Assembly: GCA_003116975.1 (NCBI GenBank)
Contig: BGKB01000075.1
Coordinates: 101,799 to 165,798 of the forward strand
Direction: 5' to 3'
DNA from: Aurantiochytrium sp. KH105
Taxonomy: Eukaryota > Sar > Bigyra > Thraustochytrida > Thraustochytriidae
Length of the DNA: 64,000 nucleotides
Each line of letters opens with the position of its first letter. Within the stretch, counting starts at the first letter, position 1. A model generated the notes under the pieces. The model was not told where the DNA came from. It ran no database searches and worked only from the letters and a program-made list of their open reading frames with translations. This document shows, piece after piece, positions 54,469 to 63,471 of this stretch. The translations under genes and the position numbers were made by a program.

Positions 54469-56649
54469 ATGGACGAATACGATGAGGAGGAGGATGTGCA
54501 GGACCTGAACGAGACGCAAAATAAGGAGGAGGATGCGCAGGACCTGAACGAGGCGCAGGATGAGGAGTACGCTGAGCGAAGAGCGTTGTTTCTAAGTGAA
54601 GTTGACGAAGAGGTTCTCGACCAACTTAATGAGGAGGGAGATCTCGAGCGTATCGTCCAGATCAATGATGATCTGGATGATTTGACGAGCTTTTATGGCA
54701 GCGAGTGGGTCGGAGAAGGCCTACGTAAATTTATCAAAAGGGAAGGCAGATCTGCACGACGGACGCTGAAGGAAAGAGCTGAAAAGGAGAAGGAAAGAGC
54801 ACAAAAGGAGAAGGAAAGAGCGCGGTATGCTGAAGATAACCTCCGTTCGATTTGGACGGGTTGGTTGCAGTATGATCCAGTGTCTCGGTTCAGTTCGCGA
54901 TCGACGCTATCGACGCATATTCCATTGTTCTACCGCCCAGATTCGGTAAAACGTTGGAGTTTTGCGTCGTGTGAAGGTTTGGCGTACTCGCGTGAAGAGT
55001 GTGAGAGCTTCATTGGAGAGATGAGCGAGATTGTGGTGAACAGGGTCAATTTGCAAGAGATGCCTTCTTATTCTCAACGCGTGGAGGCGGGCGATGGGGA
55101 GACTCCGATCCAAGTGGCATTTAATCGACTGGCTGCAACGTTGCAGGAAGCTCTGAAGGAAGGCGGCTTGGACCCATCGTCAGAGCTGTCAAGCGGGAGG
55201 CGGTACATCCATGACCCAATCGCCCACACGACTAGATATCCGGATGCGACGTTTTCTGTCGGCGATAAAGCGGTTTGTCTGGTGGAGCTTAAGACTAAAT
55301 CGACGTTTGGCCCGAAGGCACTGGAGGAATTTGAACCCCCGAAGGACACGAAGCTCAACAAGGTAAAAGTTTACAACAAGTTGACAAAGAAGACTACCAC
55401 GGCGAGTTTCGAGGCGGCCGGTGATCCGCTTGCGCAGATTTGCTGCTACATGGCGTGCAATGAGTGTCGATACGGAATTCTCTCGAACTGGGGATTCACG
55501 TACTTTCTCAAGCTTGAGATGGCCGAGGATGGGTCGATGGTGCTGCATTACTCTGACAGGTTCTGTCCTTTGACACAGCAAGGCCAGGAATCTGGCCGCG
55601 TGTGCGCGGTTGGCAACGAGCTGTTGGGCGAAGTTGTGCGTAAGGTGGTCCCGGGTGATCGGCCGGCGTCGCTGGTCCAAGCAAGCACCCTCTTTGTTTG
55701 GTTGGCCATGAGAGATATTCTTGTCGCACCAGAAGATAACGTGGATATGAGATCAGCGCTGAGAGCCCGTTCGCTGAGAAGGTTGGGCTTTGATTGGTTT
55801 GGCTCTGGCGAGTCAGCGGTTCACTCACGTCGTCGTGGAGGTCGTCGTGGAGGTCGACGTGGAGGTCGACGTGAACGTGGGGTCGGAGGCAATCCCGGAC
55901 CAGATCAAAGTGGAATAAAAGGTACAATGCTCAAGGGGGATGCAGTGCTTACGTTCGCTGTTCCAGACGCGTCAGCGGTGGTGCCAGTCCTGTTCAAGCG
56001 AGGCGTCGGCTACAGGCAAACGACGGTGACCGACTTGGAAACTGGCGAAGAGATTTCGGACTGCTTTGCGAAGTGTATTGCGTTGGAGGATGATGCTGCC
56101 GGCGAGGCCGATGCGCTCTCGCACGAAAGCGCTGTGCGCCACTTGGAGAACGAGGTGGCCATGTACGAGGGCGCCGCGCTTTCGCTGCAAGGATCCGTCG
56201 TTCCCACCGTGGTGCACGTAGGGGAGTTTGACATGGGCGCAGGCAAGCAGGCGGTGCTCGTGACACGGAATGTAGGCAATGCACTATGTTCTCGGGAAGG
56301 AAAGCGCATGGCAAGGACTCAGGGTCTCTTGGCCGTCAAGAAGCGCGTGCACGCAGCGCTGCGCTCTCTACACGAGGCGGGCATCGTCCACGGCGACATG
56401 GGCCTGCGCAACGTAACGATTCGTGAAGATGGCGGTGTCTGTCTAATTGATCTCGGCAGTGCGTCTTGCGCCGGTGGCGATGCGAGTCGCGACTTTGAGC
56501 TGTTTGACATGGATTTCAACGCCACATTCGAAGCGGAGCTTGCTTCGTCCGGAGGGAATTCTCTTGCCAAGCGGCCTTCTCCGCGCCAATTCCTGCGCAG
56601 TAGCATTAGCAGCATCAGCAGGCTGAGTGGTAGCGGCAAAATGGACTGA
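54469..56649 (+). CDS. Crinkler-type fusion: PD-(D/E)XK domain, RGG linker, protein kinase
   Basis: ATG at 54469 (MDEYDEEEDVQDLNE), 726 residues; an upstream in-frame ATG at 54136 is less likely. Acidic N-terminus and a helical Arg/Glu region (to about 125) come first. A nuclease-like domain follows, with Asp259 in YPDATFSVGD, Glu273-x-Lys275 in CLVELKTKS and Gln323 in PLAQICCYMA, then RYGILSNWGFTYFLKLEM. An Arg/Gly repeat (about 453-475, SRRRGGRRGGRRGG) links to a divergent kinase with KCIAL, an alpha-C-like HLENEVAMYEGA, catalytic HGDMGLRN (His641, Asp643, Asn648) and DLG at 661-663. The joined REase-kinase layout is known from Crinkler-type proteins of oomycetes, fungi and other eukaryotes. 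No CRN N-terminal LxLFLAK-type header or signal peptide is visible. It could act in the nucleus in host or self conflict; this is inference. Confidence 0.8.
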   Translation: MDEYDEEEDVQDLNETQNKEEDAQDLNEAQDEEYAERRALFLSEVDEEVLDQLNEEGDLERIVQINDDLDDLTSFYGSEWVGEGLRKFIKREGRSARRTLKERAEKEKERAQKEKERARYAEDNLRSIWTGWLQYDPVSRFSSRSTLSTHIPLFYRPDSVKRWSFASCEGLAYSREECESFIGEMSEIVVNRVNLQEMPSYSQRVEAGDGETPIQVAFNRLAATLQEALKEGGLDPSSELSSGRRYIHDPIAHTTRYPDATFSVGDKAVCLVELKTKSTFGPKALEEFEPPKDTKLNKVKVYNKLTKKTTTASFEAAGDPLAQICCYMACNECRYGILSNWGFTYFLKLEMAEDGSMVLHYSDRFCPLTQQGQESGRVCAVGNELLGEVVRKVVPGDRPASLVQASTLFVWLAMRDILVAPEDNVDMRSALRARSLRRLGFDWFGSGESAVHSRRRGGRRGGRRGGRRERGVGGNPGPDQSGIKGTMLKGDAVLTFAVPDASAVVPVLFKRGVGYRQTTVTDLETGEEISDCFAKCIALEDDAAGEADALSHESAVRHLENEVAMYEGAALSLQGSVVPTVVHVGEFDMGAGKQAVLVTRNVGNALCSREGKRMARTQGLLAVKKRVHAALRSLHEAGIVHGDMGLRNVTIREDGGVCLIDLGSASCAGGDASRDFELFDMDFNATFEAELASSGGNSLAKRPSPRQFLRSSISSISRLSGSGKMD
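55829..55887 (+). repeat. Coding repeat for the Arg-Gly linker
   Basis: About five 12-nt units of the CGTCGTGGAGGT type inside the fusion gene, encoding RRGG repeats between nuclease-like and kinase domains. Such repeats act as nucleic-acid-binding or nuclear-targeting segments. Confidence 0.8.
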
Positions 56650-56861
56650 GGGAAAGAATTATAAACAAGCTCAGTTTTGAGAAGCGCTTTCTCCGCTCCC
56701 AATGTCCTGCGTAGCAAAGCGAAGCAATCGAGCAAACAAGCAAACAAGCAAACAAGCAAAGCGAGCAGGAAGGGAAGGGAGGGGGAAGAATAATATACGA
56801 GCTCAGTATGAGAAGCCTAGTGGAAATCCATTTATATACGATGATTGATTGAGGTTGAAAG

Positions 56862-56947
56862 GGAGGAGCAAGTGCAGGCGGAGCCAAGATGGTGCTGTCG
56901 TCACCTCTTTCACGGCAGAGCAGCTGGAGGAGCAAGTGCAGGCGGAG
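56862..56947 (+). repeat. 22-nt exact direct repeat
   Basis: The 22 bases at 56862-56883 (beginning GGAGGAGCAAGTGCAGG) occur again at 56926-56947, 64 nt later. The second copy falls in a coding-like frame reading EEQVQAE. Confidence 0.8.
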
Positions 56948-56953
56948 GGCCGC

Positions 56954-57160
56954 ATGGATCTGCGTCTGATCGTTGAGCTGCTCATGGAGCACAAGGGTCG
57001 TGCCGTGAGCGGTCGTGCCGTGAGCGGTTGCTCCTTGGTGAGCATGAAGAAGGAGGACGAGGTCAAGGACGAGGACGAGGACGAGGACGAAGAAGGCAAG
57101 GCAAAGCGGCCTCGACAGCGGCGGCGTTGCGTAAGGTTGCAACGATGTGATTCGAATTGA
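56954..57160 (+). CDS. Possible small ORF or gene fragment downstream of the fusion gene
   Basis: The first ATG of this frame is at 56954, giving 68 residues (MDLRLIVELLMEHKG and onward). The frame is coding-like back to about 56890 (VTSFTAEQLEEQVQAEGR), so this may be the remains or last exon of a larger gene. It includes a tandem GRAVSGRAVSG and an acidic-basic tail (DEVKDEDEDEDEEG). No family recognised; low confidence. Confidence 0.25.
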   Translation: MDLRLIVELLMEHKGRAVSGRAVSGCSLVSMKKEDEVKDEDEDEDEEGKAKRPRQRRRCVRLQRCDSN

Positions 57161-57698
57161 ATAGGGCAAAACCTCCGATTTTCAACATCAATGTTAGAAA
57201 AATCATTTTTCGATCAAAAATCAACTTTTGGTTGTAGGAGTCGTGTAGGGCGTGCGAACGAGCATTGAGAGCCCGTAGTTTGATCAGTGAACGGAATCAG
57301 TCGATTGGTGTTGCTTGAGATCATTTTTTTTTTTTAAATGATGCCATCGAACCGCTCTCATAACATTGCTGTCGAAAGTTCGGCCGGCGAGAAGTTCTCT
57401 TCTTCAACAGTTTGCATCTGACAATCGCCTCGCGCTTTTTTTAAAGGTTCTTGCTCGTCCTCATCAAGCACGATTCGTCTTGCTGGACCCCATCTGCCAC
57501 AGCCTGTATCAGTTTACGTCCCAGTTGCGCTGCGCGTCTTCCTTCGTGCGTAGGTGTTGCACGGCGTATCCCCCAAAATGCCTTGCGAAAGCTGCACAGC
57601 GGGAAGACCCTTTGTCCCCGACAGTCGGCCCCAGATTCCCGGCCGGCGCGGGATAGAGCTGCGTCGACCGTCCTCGTCTGCAGCTGCTTGTTTGTCTG

Positions 57699-57699
<1 letters not shown>

Positions 57700-57757
<58 letters not shown>
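57700..57757 (+). repeat. (TTGC)n microsatellite
   Basis: About fourteen TTGC units about 510 bp before the chosen start of the membrane protein gene. Confidence 0.9.
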
Positions 57758-57758
<1 letters not shown>

Positions 57759-58049
57759 CTGGGTGGATTTTGTATGTTTGTTCTTGCTTTTTGGGCGCGT
57801 GCGTGCGTGGCCTGCGTGCGTGTCTCTGTTTGCTAGTTTGCTTGCTTGTCTCCAAACCCGGTTCGCGTGGACCGGCCGAGCCCCGGAGAAGAAGGCGTGA
57901 AGCCCAGCGGCGCGCGGCAGGAGGACGCGCGCGGCGCGCCCTCACTTGGGAACCCGGCGCCGGCGACGCGAGTCTGCACGCCGCCGCGGCGCGCGAGCCT
58001 GCGCGGTGCTGCGCGGTGCCGCTGCGCGCCTTCGCATCGCGAGCGCGGC

Positions 58050-58064
58050 GCAGAGCAGAGCAGA
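58050..58064 (+). repeat. (GCAGA)3 tract upstream of the membrane protein gene
   Basis: Three sense-strand GCAGA units 203-217 bp before the ATG at 58267. Short, but in the same orientation relative to transcription as the longer tracts of four leftward genes. Confidence 0.7.
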
Positions 58065-58266
58065 TCCGGCAACGCCGAAGCCGACTCCACGGCCGCGAGC
58101 GCGCCAGACCCGCCAAGCCGGCGCGCTCGGGCGGGCAGTCGCAGCGAGCCCGGGCGTCTGCACGCGGCAGGCAGCAGCCGCGAGCGCGAAGGCAGCAGCG
58201 CGTTTCCAGCCCCGCGCGAAAAGCCAGGATACGCGGTCGGGTGGCCTTCCTGACGGAGCGACGCAA

Positions 58267-59841
58267 ATGCAAGTCGTGGCGCGAGGCCAAGTCGCGCAGA
58301 GACTGGCGCCAAGATGCCGCATCCGGCGGCCCCAACAGGCTGGCTTGTACTCGGGCCCCGGGAACTACAACACACGGACGATCTCGCCGCTCGTCAAGCT
58401 CGCCTCGGATCGGGACCGCCAAGGCGATGATATGCAGGCAAGGCGCCTGGAACTCGCGCAGCGCCTGCTCAACCCGCCGCGCGCGCAGCCAGCAGTGCAC
58501 CAGCAGCAAAAGCGTGGCCTCTTCAACTTTCTTACCGACGTCGCGCCCCCTAGCTGGCTTCCCTGGGTCTCCTCCAAGGCATACGTCAAAAACACAAATG
58601 AGGTCTCCGACGACGAGCACAATTCGCGCGTCTTCGCCATGAAGGTCGGCTTTTGCTGCGCCACCTCAGGGGCCCTGCCCTTTATCCTCTCCGCGACGAG
58701 CGGGACCATTGTTGATATGGGCTGTGGCATTGCGGCCCTGGTCACCGTCATCGTCGTCTCCGACCACACTGTCGGCGGTGTCCTCGCAAACGGAGTGTAT
58801 CGTGTCCGCGCAACCGTAGCCGGTGCCACGCTCGCGCTTCTAGGAAGCGAAATTGTCAAGGCCATCCCAATGGCCAATGAGCCGCTTGTCACCGTTGCTA
58901 TGTTTGCTGGTACCATTCCCATCTTCTATCTTGCGCAGCGCTGGCCCGACCTCAAGCCCGTCATGATTCTCCTCGGTCTCACCTTTAACCTTTCCATCAT
59001 CGATATGGTCATGGCAACACATGCGGGGCCCATGCTTATTCTCCAGCGTCTCGCAGGTGTCATTCTCGGCCTTGGCGTAGCCCTTCCTGTTCACATCGGT
59101 TTCATGCCTCATTATAGCGCAACGCATGCACTCCACCTCACAGAGAAGAATGCCGACCTCGTCGCCAGCTTCACGTGGCGCGCCATTCGCGCCTTTGAGC
59201 GCGATCGTCGCGCAGAATACAACACCTTTCTTGCCTCCGAGTCGGCACTAGGCCGCGGCGAGACCACCTCGGTGCACGACTGCTTTGCGAAAATTCTCCT
59301 CAGCCGCGCCGAACTCGAAACTCAAATCAAAAACGCGCATTGGGAAACGCGCGTTTCGGGCCTCACAACCGACGACCTCGACCGCATCGACGCGATTCAG
59401 ACGGGTCTGCGCCGTGCAGCCGCTATCGGCGTCAACATGGATATGCAGGTCGCGGGCGAGTTCTCGCAGGGTGCGCAACTTGGCGCGCTCGTACACACGG
59501 AGGCGCTCCGTCTCGTCGAGCGTAACATTGTCCGCGCGTTGCGCTGCATTCGCCCGCTTCTTAGTGGTCCTGTCGAGGATGCGGACCTCGAGGCTCTCAC
59601 GAATGCGCGTGCCGGTTTGAGCGTCGCAAATCAGTCGCTCGAGCGCGAAAAGATTCGCATCCTCACTCAGCTCGTCCGCGACAGGAACGAGCCGGAGACC
59701 TGCATGCGCGCCGTTCATTTTTGCTCCCTCCTCCAGGATCTCGCCACCGAGGTCCAGCTCATCTTGCGTCACCCCGACTTCGCGCCGCGCGATGCGCCGC
59801 GTGTCCAAGTATGGCGCCACGTCCGAGAGCTTCGCGCCTAA
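58267..59841 (+). CDS. ALMT/FUSC-like membrane protein
   Basis: The frame is open from 57946, but the first ATG is at 58267, giving 524 residues; another ATG at 58432 is also possible. Residues about 110-290 contain five or six membrane helices, including FAMKVGFCCATSGALPFIL, GCGIAALVTVIVVSDHTVGG, VRATVAGATLALLGSEIV, VTVAMFAGTIPIFYLA and LAGVILGLGVALPVHIGFM. The order, with a conserved opening helix followed by VIVVSDHTVGGVLANGVYRV, is that of plant aluminium-activated malate transporters and bacterial FUSC/YccS proteins. The C-terminal half is a long helical cytosolic domain. An organic-anion channel or efflux role is the family expectation; substrate unknown. The basic N-terminus could be an organelle presequence. 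Confidence 0.75.
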   Translation: MQVVARGQVAQRLAPRCRIRRPQQAGLYSGPGNYNTRTISPLVKLASDRDRQGDDMQARRLELAQRLLNPPRAQPAVHQQQKRGLFNFLTDVAPPSWLPWVSSKAYVKNTNEVSDDEHNSRVFAMKVGFCCATSGALPFILSATSGTIVDMGCGIAALVTVIVVSDHTVGGVLANGVYRVRATVAGATLALLGSEIVKAIPMANEPLVTVAMFAGTIPIFYLAQRWPDLKPVMILLGLTFNLSIIDMVMATHAGPMLILQRLAGVILGLGVALPVHIGFMPHYSATHALHLTEKNADLVASFTWRAIRAFERDRRAEYNTFLASESALGRGETTSVHDCFAKILLSRAELETQIKNAHWETRVSGLTTDDLDRIDAIQTGLRRAAAIGVNMDMQVAGEFSQGAQLGALVHTEALRLVERNIVRALRCIRPLLSGPVEDADLEALTNARAGLSVANQSLEREKIRILTQLVRDRNEPETCMRAVHFCSLLQDLATEVQLILRHPDFAPRDAPRVQVWRHVRELRA

Positions 59842-60269
59842 GGGAACTATCCTAAGTGGCAGCTCCTGACGTCTCTCTCCCACTTCCTCTTTCTCCTCTA
59901 CTTCTTCATTTTCTTTTCTTTCCGCATTAACGTCGAGTTTAAGCAAACGAGCAAATCTACCATGCTAGATGCCTGCGTTGTCCGCTGTTTCTTTGCCCCA
60001 TCAAGACTTCGTAGTTGCACTCTCTTCCACCATTTGTTCCGATGTTGCTGATCCGCGACGGCGCCCCGCAATCCTCATCGAACGTCCCAAGTCTCCTGAA
60101 ATAAGATACCACAACGAATTATAATGACGATGATGATGATTGACCATACACACTCTTCATGAAACTGATCAAGCTTTAGATTGTTTGAAAAAATTCTTTC
60201 TGGTATTTTCATGGCAAATGCGTAGTAGACCTTGTGGACTCTCGCATGATGAAACTGGATTTTGTGCGT
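59842..60269. other. Convergent 3' intergenic region
   Basis: AT-richer sequence between the stop codons of two convergent genes. No gene or repeat of note. Confidence 0.45.
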
Positions 60270-61583
60270 CTAAATGCACGTGTCTGGGTTGAGCAAAAGG
60301 CCACGAAAGTCCGAGGCTGTCAGCCATCCCAAGGCCACGTTCTTTTCCAAATGCTTTTGCGTTTTCTCGAGATCTCCAAGAATAGCCGAGCACGACTTTT
60401 GCAAATTGAGAGCAAGGGCTCGGTGATAAATTGCGAGCGCATCTACCCATGCGGCATCGTGCACGCTGTCCAGCGCGTCTATGTCGGACGCTCCTCTGAT
60501 ATTTCCGTCATCATTGTTGTCTTTGTTGTTGTTTTGGTTGTCATCTTCCTTTACGACTGCGCTTTGCCCATTGCCTACGTCAATCTGGCCAAGGTGTGGT
60601 ACCGCTTCGGGACAAAGGAAAAAGACATAATTTGGATCGGTGCCAAAGACAAAGACCGACGCAAACCACTCGTTCACCTTGTCGAGCACCTCGAGCAAGG
60701 CGGCTCTTGGCCCGCATAGATTGATAATGATCCAGCCTCCGGGTCGCAACGCAGCACTCACATGCTCAACAAGATGTTCGCGGGTCAAAAATGTGGGCGG
60801 AGGCAGATCGAGAGCCTCCTCATCCTCGGCGCCAGACTCCTGCGCAACGTCGATATAGTACAAATCATAGCTCGCTGGTTGCGCGGCCGCGGCAAAAGCA
60901 ATACCATCCTCTTCAAAGGTGTGCAACCCCTTCCAACAAGTTTCATCAAGACCAAAATGCACCTTGGCGCATTCAAGAACGCCACCAGAGAGCTCCACAA
61001 CATCGACGCGAATCTCAGGGACCACCGAGAGTAAAGCCAAGGGCAATGCGCCACCTCCAGCTCCCACCACGCAAACGCGAGTATGTGTTGCATTCTGCGA
61101 TCCCGCACAGAGCGAAGGCAGCATCGCGAGCCCAAGCATCATCGCCTGATTCACGTCAAAGACAAGAGCGCGATAATCAAAACAGCGTTTTGCGATCACG
61201 GCGTCCTTTTCCTGCACCCCATCTTCAGTTTCAGACACTTCTACATCAAACGCGACAGCTGTTTGAAAGAGATCTGGGCTCTCTTGAAATGCAAGCATCC
61301 GTGCATTCCGTATCCTGCTCTCAAGGACCACGTGTCCGTCAAGAACGCGAACCACATCATCTGCGTAAATGTCCACACGGCTGTCTGGAACAATCATTGC
61401 TGTTCTTCGAAGCCCTGCGTCCTCGGTTCCATCCTCGTATAGAACCTCGTAGGTTTCTTTGTCCTTTGCATACCCCGTCACAAGAGCACCATAGAAAAGC
61501 TCGTCGACGTTGCGTGCTCGAACTTCTACCTTTTGTCCCACAAGAGCCTCTCCAATAAGTTCGAGCTCGACTTCCTCCTCCAT
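60270..61583 (-). CDS. Tudor-like domain fused to a METTL13/spermidine-synthase-like methyltransferase
   Basis: 437 residues, ATG at 61581-61583. Residues about 14-62 (GQKVEVRARNVDELFYGALV, TYEVLYEDGTEDAGL) are a Tudor/agenet-like module that would bind methylated residues. Residues about 135-340 form a class I methyltransferase: SAM motif I VCVVGAGGGALPLALL (170-185), acidic strand end VDVVELSGGVLE, YDLYYIDV, and PPPTFLTREHLVEHVSAALR then PGGWIIINL. The wording parallels the C-terminal half of METTL13 (eEF1A N-terminal methyltransferase) more than spermidine synthases. An Asn/Asp-rich insert (NQNNNKDNNDDGN) follows, then a helical tail. It probably methylates a protein; eEF1A is a guess. Confidence 0.8.
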   Translation of the reverse strand: MEEEVELELIGEALVGQKVEVRARNVDELFYGALVTGYAKDKETYEVLYEDGTEDAGLRRTAMIVPDSRVDIYADDVVRVLDGHVVLESRIRNARMLAFQESPDLFQTAVAFDVEVSETEDGVQEKDAVIAKRCFDYRALVFDVNQAMMLGLAMLPSLCAGSQNATHTRVCVVGAGGGALPLALLSVVPEIRVDVVELSGGVLECAKVHFGLDETCWKGLHTFEEDGIAFAAAAQPASYDLYYIDVAQESGAEDEEALDLPPPTFLTREHLVEHVSAALRPGGWIIINLCGPRAALLEVLDKVNEWFASVFVFGTDPNYVFFLCPEAVPHLGQIDVGNGQSAVVKEDDNQNNNKDNNDDGNIRGASDIDALDSVHDAAWVDALAIYHRALALNLQKSCSAILGDLEKTQKHLEKNVALGWLTASDFRGLLLNPDTCI

Positions 61584-62175
61584 CGTGACAGTGGTGGTCG
61601 TCGAGAGCCCTTTTGCTGGGGGCAGGGCACAGGAAGGTGCAGGCCACAGCGACGGACTCGTCTCTTTTTGCGAACGGGTCCACGGAGAATCGAGCCCTTT
61701 CTGACGTCCTTCCTTCCTGCCTTCCTTCCCTCCTTCTCCCAGCTCACGCGGGCACTCGTGCCGGTCGTGCTTGCACGTGCTCAGCTCGCTCGCTCGCTCG
61801 CTGTGTGGCTGTTTGGGTGGCCAACCGGGCCGACGTTGGCGTTTTGCGTTTTACAGCTTTTCACAATGGCCTTCACGTTGACTGCCTCGACTTGACCCAG
61901 AGCAGGTTGCGCGCTGCAGGCAAACCTTGGACGGCGGCCTCCTCGGCGGCGGCGGTGACGGCTGCAACGGGGGAGACTGGACGAGAGCCCTGCCGCATCG
62001 ACGGCGCACCTGCGCCAAGGCTCTTGCCGCGCCAGCGGTCAAGGGGCGCGTCTCGACGTCGAGCTCGACGGCGCGCGAGAAGCCGACGCTGATCCGGCGA
62101 ACTCGGCAAGGCGAGACGAAGTGACTGCGAGAGCGCACGAAAGGAGTGCGCCTTGTGCCGCTCAGGGTCAAGACC
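61584..62175. promoter_or_regulatory. Shared upstream region of methyltransferase and MFS genes
   Basis: About 590 bp between divergent starts, with a CCTT-rich pyrimidine run at about 61707-61740 and GCTC units near 61785-61803. No gene seen. Confidence 0.4.
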
Positions 62176-63471
62176 ATGGAGGTGTATGTGGGCCTGCTCG
62201 CCCTGCAGCTCGTGGGCTGCGCTGCGTTGATCAAGAAACAACGGGACTCGCTCGCGCTGGTGCCGACCACGCCGGAATTTGCGCGCCTACAGAAAAGCTT
62301 CTTGGCCACCATGCTCTTCGCGTCGTGCGCGGACTGGATCCAAGGGCCGTATCTGTACAAGCTCTACTCCTTTATCGGATTCGGCAAGGGAGAAATCGGT
62401 TATCTCTTTCTTGCAGGCTACTGCAGCTCGGCGCTCTTTGGAACTCTGGTGGGCGGCCTCGCCGATCGCTTTGGACGGAAAAAGACCTGTCTTCTCTTTT
62501 GCCTGCTTTACTCTGGAACCTGCATGACCATGCACTCGCACGACTTTAACGTCCTTCTTGCTGGACGTGTCATGAGCGGTATCTCAACTTCGATTCTCTT
62601 TTCTGTCTTTGAAGCGTGGATGCTTCACGAGCACAAGCGTGACGCCTTTCCCGACGACTGGCTCGTTAACACTCTTTCGCGTGCTACTTTCTTGTCGAGT
62701 GCAGCTGCTGTGGCAATGGCCGCTGTCGCAGGCGCAGTGACGAGTTATGGCGGCTACACGGCTCCCTTCGACACGGCAATCGTTTTCCTCACGTTGACCG
62801 CACTCATCATTGCGCGCACGTGGAAGGAGAACTACGGCAACGCCTCGCTGACCCCAGGCGGTAACTTTGCCGTCGGCTGGGTTGTCATGGCCTCGAACCC
62901 GCGCATTTGGCTACTTGGCATCGTCCAGTCCTGCTTCGAGGGAGCCATGTACATTTTCGTGTACATGTGGACACCGACGCTCGAGAGTACGGCCAGCGAT
63001 GAGGGCATGCCGCACGGCATTGTGTTTGCCTGCTTCATGGTTTCCATCATGATTGGAACGCACATTTATCAGCTGGCTCTCAAGCACAAAGAGACCGAAA
63101 CCGTGCTCATGTACAACGCTGCAGTCGCTTCGCTGTGCCTTGCGGCACCAGCGTTCACATCCAGCCACACCATTAACTTTTTCGCCTTTTGCGTTTTTGA
63201 AGTTTGCGTAGGAGTCTACCATCCCGGTGTTGGCTTTCTTCGCGCAAAATACATTCCTGAAGAGGTGCGCGCCACGATTGTCAACTTTTTTCGCGTTCCT
63301 CTCAACGGTTTTGTTGTCCTCGTCTTGCTGTATACGAGCCACCTTAGTTCGGCTACCATGGGTCTTTACTGCGCGGCTATCCTGGCTGTGGCAGCCAGCG
63401 TCCACTTTTTACTTGCTCGTCAGGCTGGCCAGATGAGTCCAGCCGCCTCCAAGATTGATAGTGAAGTTTGA
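62176..63471 (+). CDS. MFSD5/MOT2-like major facilitator transporter
   Basis: ATG at 62176 (MEVYVGLLALQLVGCAALIK), 431 residues. About twelve membrane helices. Family-typical segments are CADWIQGPYLYKLYSFIGFG, AGYCSSALFGTLVGGLADRF with GRKKTCLLF, and LAGRVMSGISTSILFSVFEA. The order DWIQGPY then GTLVGGLADRFGRK matches MFSD5, known in animals, plants and Chlamydomonas as molybdate-anion transporter MOT2. The long loop between halves has KENYGNASLTPGGNF. High-affinity molybdate uptake for molybdenum-cofactor enzymes is the family expectation. Slightly shorter than human MFSD5 (450 aa) but complete by helix count. Confidence 0.88.
   Translation: MEVYVGLLALQLVGCAALIKKQRDSLALVPTTPEFARLQKSFLATMLFASCADWIQGPYLYKLYSFIGFGKGEIGYLFLAGYCSSALFGTLVGGLADRFGRKKTCLLFCLLYSGTCMTMHSHDFNVLLAGRVMSGISTSILFSVFEAWMLHEHKRDAFPDDWLVNTLSRATFLSSAAAVAMAAVAGAVTSYGGYTAPFDTAIVFLTLTALIIARTWKENYGNASLTPGGNFAVGWVVMASNPRIWLLGIVQSCFEGAMYIFVYMWTPTLESTASDEGMPHGIVFACFMVSIMIGTHIYQLALKHKETETVLMYNAAVASLCLAAPAFTSSHTINFFAFCVFEVCVGVYHPGVGFLRAKYIPEEVRATIVNFFRVPLNGFVVLVLLYTSHLSSATMGLYCAAILAVAASVHFLLARQAGQMSPAASKIDSEV

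Larger units (their letters stand above)
56650..58266. other. Intergenic region with a possible orphan fragment and a TTGC repeat
   Basis: About 1.6 kb. A possible small frame lies at 56954-57160 (separate entry) and 22-nt repeats at 56862-56947. The stretch 57180-57360 is AT-rich. (TTGC)n at 57700-57757 and a GC-rich block at 57880-58266 with a short sense (GCAGA)3 at 58050-58064 form the upstream region of the next gene. Confidence 0.45.

Noticed and set aside
57946-58266. An N-terminal extension of the ALMT/FUSC-like protein
   Set aside because: No ATG is present and the sequence is an Arg/Ala-rich translation of GC-rich 5' DNA containing the GCAGA tract.
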